Below, in pieces: positions 59,547 through 64,000 of a stretch of DNA of 64,000 bases. The DNA comes from Saxidomus purpurata. Lineage: Eukaryota; Mollusca; Bivalvia; Venerida; Veneridae. The stretch spans positions 49,694,801 to 49,758,800 of the forward strand of contig JAFMSR010000002.1 of the NCBI GenBank assembly GCA_022818135.1. Reading direction: 5' to 3'. The notes below the pieces were generated by a model, which was given only the letters and a program-made list of their open reading frames with translations, did no database searches and was not told the DNA's origin. The stretch's first letter is position 1, and each line of letters begins with the position of its first letter. The translations under genes and the position numbers were made by a program.

Positions 59547-62500
59547 GCTAACTTGTACACCCTTTATGTAAACCAACAACCCCAGAGTACCTGAATCAAA
59601 TACATTTTTTGTAATCATTACAAACTTGATATTTCAAATGCTGCACAGTTTCTCCTAAGAACTTGAACTTGGTGCGTCTCTAGAGCAAACAATGTGAAAT
59701 ATAATGTAAACGTTAAACACACTAAAACAGTAGCTGAAGTGTCAAATTGGAAAAGAAAGAATGGATAGCAAAGAATTTTATTCTTTATTTATTTCAACAA
59801 AAACACAGAATCAGAGATCTTAGTATCGTATGTTAATATATACACGGTACAAATGTAACTGTCCACAAATACAAAAATACTTATTAATCTGCATATGCAA
59901 AGTTTCAATATTCAGCCCTTTTTTACAACCAAAAGAAAGGGATAAAACTACATTTTAGTGAATAAACAAGACCAACTTGATCATTCAGAGTAACTCCATG
60001 CGCACGAAGTCAGTCAAATGTAAACAGTGTAGAGCTAGTAAGACCGGGCTTGGTGTCGCGTACCAAATTTATTCACTAAACGTTTCTTGACATTTAAAAA
60101 CAAATTTCAAAATAAATTCAGAATTAACCTCCATCTTTGTATTTGGTGTCGCTCGCCCAATTTATACACTTCCGATCAAAAGTAAATTTCAAACGGCACT
60201 AGACATTTAAAGACTAATTTGAAAAAAAACCCACAGAATTTGCCTCCACCACTGTGAAACTTTAATGGCACTTTCTGAGAATAAAGGTGACATATTCCAT
60301 TGGAAACATGGAACGGTAAAACAATTGTGCTCTGTATGTGTGTGTATTTTTTTGTTCTAAACGTGGAAGATTTTCATCAGCACCAGCACACTGAATGCAT
60401 TTCTCAACAAGTGCAATATTGCCCGTATAGATTATCACTGATGGGATGTAAGATGCAATGCCTGTCAGCTCTAGACCTTCATCAAATCAATAAATGTCAA
60501 CAGTGTCTAAATAATGAGATCTTCTTGAAAATCTAAGCCCGTATCTATCTAACCACTAAAACGGTTTCCTGTATCTCTGCAAGTTTGCGATGGTTTTATG
60601 AAACTTTATAGTACAGATAAGAAAAACGTTTTCCGGACGGACAAAATCTGCGGAGCTTTAAAACAAAGATGCATATGAAGCAGCTGTTATTAATACAACA
60701 CTTGGAGTATGTAAGCAAAACTTTACCCAAAGTATTAATGTTTGTATGCAAGAATATTGACAATCTCTCGACCGACAGTTTTAGTACACGTGTGCATAGC
60801 GACGCGCAATCCATTTTTGAGGCTTACAATGCTCACGATGCCTTTTGTTTTTAAGACTTCAAGTCTTAAAAAGAGCTTTGTTGCTATTCAAACCTCACAG
60901 AACACACGTGATGAGTGATCACCCTTCAAATGAAAGCCACTTAAACAACACTGATTTCACCAAATGATCAGATATTGGCGATGTTTGTCTCATTTATCAG
61001 ACAGAGAATCAAACAAGGACAAATCGTACTGACAATGCGGGTCCTCTCTTGTCTTCCACTCGGGAGCAGTTATGATGAATTCTCATTTCAGTATGAGTCA
61101 CAATGTGACGTATTGTTCATCTGAATTTCATAGGCTCCGAGTACGTATGGTTGTAAGAACCAGTTAGCTGTACCGGCGGTAATATACGACGATCAAGCAT
61201 CTAGGAACATGTCTATAGAGCATCTAATGTTTCGAATTTTCTTTTTTTTTATTTGCCCACAACTTATATCTGAAAACTTATATCTTAAAGTCCTTTTCAG
61301 ATGAATATGGACAGGGAAGGTTTTGGGTTAAAAACTGAAGAGGTTGGATCAGGTTAATATATTTCTAAGATGCTTTATGATATTGTGCCTGGACTTTACA
61401 AAGGACAGAAGGCTTTGATAATAACTGTATCAAAACATTTATCTTTGTCAATGGAGAACTGGTATTTAAAATCTGTTTGAAGTGAACCTGGTTAAGTGCT
61501 GTAATATATCAAATATCTTTGGTCTTCAGAGCGTTTTGTCTAGTCCGTGTCGATTTTGTAATAATCGTATTCATAATATTGTGATGCAGCAGAGTACTTC
61601 TTTTCGTTCAAGGTCTTCACTATCATCACATTCATGCCAACGAAGGATGCTGTTTTCCGAGATATTCTACTTTACCATGTAATTTCTTTTCTAGGGTAAT
61701 ACAATGTAATGGTTGTGCATAATTTTCTTCTCTATGTGGACTTTTGTAGTACATGCTCTGTAGTTTGATCTGCAATTCCACATGTTGTGTCCTAAGCATA
61801 ACAGAGTGGCTCGCTCCTCCAATCTATCAAGCAGATGGTAGAAATCGTTGACTTCGACTTTTCTATAGTGTTCATCACCATAACCTCCATTATACTATAG
61901 GAGACATTCTTGTACGGCTGTACATAATTATGTTTTGTCCACCTTCACAGTATGCGGGTGTTTATACCTTAAGAACACATTTCGCTGTTAACCAGAATTA
62001 ATGACTCAACTAGAAAGATAAGGCATCTTATTGTGACAAAACGTTTATGTACTAGTAATACTAAAAAGCATCAGATGTCAGGGATCTGTCTCTTCAACAG
62101 TTTTACATCTTTATATGGTTTCAACTTGTGCTTGTTAGTTGACACAATGATTTCCAACTGGAATGAACAGGTTGTGTTGTGGTCAGTTTGTCTTACAGCT
62201 TACAGCTTCTACCGGATAGCCCTGTGCAACATGGGGACAAAATACAAATTTCCAGGAGGCCCTACAGTTTAATTTTCACGTAGTGATCTGTCAGGAACCA
62301 GTACAATGCTTATCTATGGACAAGCAGTATTCGGTGTTTCTCCGTGTTTCACTCAAAAACCGAACAGTCTCCGACTGAAACTTCATGGGTCTCAGACGTA
62401 TTCTTGCCATTGCTTTCTTTTTTAAATCTGATTCATAAAAAAGGATAGTTGATGGTCCAAGAATAGTTTATCTTTAATGGCTTTTTGAATTCATTTTCAA

Positions 62501-64000
62501 AGCATTGAGACGACTTTTGCGAGGTCCCGAATTTTAGTTTTCACGTGGTGGTCTGTTTGGAACATGCATCACTGGTCTGTACTAGATACTTTGCCGCTAT
62601 TTTGCTGGGAAGTAGGATGACAGAGACATCTTCTATGGTCATGATTAAAGTTCACATTGCTTCGGTAGTAATGCTTGGCTTTGGACCTTTCCTAGACTTT
62701 CCTGGTTTGTTTAGGCTGTCGGCAGCCATGCTGTTGAACGCAACTTTAGATGTAGCATGACTTTGCCTATATACCAGTACATTATTTTCAGTATGGCCAC
62801 CTTTGTTGCCCAGTCCGTTCCAGGTAGCTCTTCTGAGCGTATACTGCAGCTGCTATACGACAAAGTGTTGCTAGCGTGTAGTCATTTCTTCAAACCGCTT
62901 TTATCTGCTCTTGTTTGTTTTGGTTTATGCTAAGTGTAACATTGATGTATGCTTGCATTGTCTGTCTTCGTCTGCTGTATAAGAGCTCAGTTCAGTTTCT
63001 AATTGTTAAATTCTGAGATATTAGTTGATACAGCGTTCAAACACACTCGAATGACCGCAGCAGTTGGAATTTCGCCATTTTGAACAATACTTCATTGGTC
63101 ATTTAAAGTTCTACCTTTCTGTGGTGGTTATGCCAGTTCTCTACAAGTGTATGTCACATCATTTCCTTGGAAACGGTGCTAGAAGGAAACTGTATCTAAT
63201 TATCTTCCCATGCCGTTAAACCGTTAGGTGCGTCATATACAGTCGATAAAAACGAACCTTTTCCCAGAGGACACTGCTCTTTGACGTGCAATTATACGCC
63301 CTTACTATACAAAAATATACCTCAATTCTAGCTGTATGAAAAAATGCTGTTTGCGAAAACAAGATAGTTATTTCAACTATAAAAAGAATGACAATATAGT
63401 ATTAACCTTAACTATATTCGTTTTTACTCTGCTGACGTTTCCTAAAGGCTTCCTGTCGTATTTTAATAAGTTTAAGAGTCCTGCATAACATAAATAACAT
63501 TTACGTAATTAAATTTAAAGTATACCATTAGTTTCATATAAATATTCATTAATCAAATAGATCAAAGTACTGATGGCTCCGTAAATGCTCATTTGAGAGC
63601 GCACGATCATTTTCAATAAATATTTCATGAACCAAAATTGAAAATGTGTATTTTTCACCATGACGTCGTCACTGAAATTCAATTCTTCGAATTTCGCAAA
63701 TTATCTCAGCGTTATAACAGAGATGGAAACTGAATAAAGACACAAATAGGAAGCAAAAACAGTAAATTTGTCCCAACGAACACCTTATTTGTTTTGACAG
63801 CGAATTACATTTCCATTTTCTAAGTATTCTGCATGTCGTCCTAAATCAATTTATCCCGAATTTACCGCCATCTCGGAACTGGCAATATAAGGAATTTCTA
63901 GTGAGGCATGGCAGAAGTGGCATTACAATTTTATTGAAGGGCGAACCAACCAATTAAGTTTTCACAACGTATTCATCATCGGGCTAACGATTAATCATCG
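59547..64000. other. Non-coding desert, right end of the window
   Basis: No supported exon, RNA gene or tandem array. Two stretches look weakly related: 62257-62310 (TTTTCACGTAGTGATCTGTC) and 62530-62580 (TTTTCACGTGGTGGTCTGTT). Open frames are at most 79 codons. The final kilobase is AT-rich and featureless. Confidence 0.4.

Noticed and set aside
1..64000. tRNA, rRNA, snRNA genes or an intact transposase or reverse transcriptase
   Set aside because: I looked for tRNA B-box-like sequence (GGTTCGANTCC) and long catalytic-type open frames on both strands and found none convincing. GGTTCGTATCC near 58228 is an isolated resemblance without a partner A box or cloverleaf.

Overview
This is a eukaryotic, AT-rich, intron-containing and gene-poor window. 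It is most likely from a bivalve mollusc. The host call rests on (i) a lophotrochozoan-looking NET-family zinc-finger gene and (ii) several degenerate dispersed repeats of kinds I associate with bivalve and other molluscan genomes: blocks rich in TGACCTTGACCTT, blocks ending in GACGGACAGACAG-type or 'ccctctgcctttggcggggg' tails, and a block ending 'gcacttcgtgcccaggtaagct'. No species can be named from the sequence alone.

One gene can be supported with confidence. A two-exon gene on the + strand (coding 3067-3174 and 4086-5620) encodes a NET-family transcription factor, the family of Drosophila no ocelli and elbow B and vertebrate ZNF503/ZNF703. It has the SPLALLA motif, a cysteine-rich box of two C-x4-C-x2-C modules, one atypical C-x8-C-x12-H-x3-H zinc finger, and the family's YSPYSLYGQR-like C terminus. 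The reading frame slips by one base near 5118-5122. The coding potential on both sides is excellent, so a lost C (sequencing or assembly error) is the likeliest cause, but a true frameshift allele is possible.

The other 58 kb downstream has no exon I can name. This fits a developmental transcription factor beside a regulatory gene desert. Several non-repetitive islands (about 2.5, 3.6, 22.6, 23.7, 26.3, 41.1, 46.2, 47.7, 51.5 and 56.1 kb) look like candidate cis-regulatory elements. Two of them, at 2621-2656 and 56183-56195, hold PBC/HOX plus MEIS-type binding sequences.

The rest is dominated by minisatellites, about 11 kb in all. Units are 42 bp (10.2 kb), 51 and 50 bp (10.5-16.9 kb, two branches of one ancestral family, with local higher-order repeats and a 1.7 kb insertion), 26 bp (17.9-18.4 kb), 30 bp (30.9-33.2 kb), 29 bp (37.2-37.7 kb), about 60 bp (44.6-45.3 kb), 39 bp (48.9-49.65 kb), a degenerate array (49.75-50.7 kb) and 34 bp (53.9-54.4 kb). 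Nearly all long open frames outside the gene lie in these arrays and follow from the repeat periodicity. Other structures are a 24-bp perfect hairpin at 39349-39412, a roughly 68-bp-arm foldback at 53035-53237, and a 146-bp element present twice in inverted orientation (40077-40222 and 59401-59546). I found no rRNA, recognisable tRNA, CRISPR array or intact transposase or reverse transcriptase gene.
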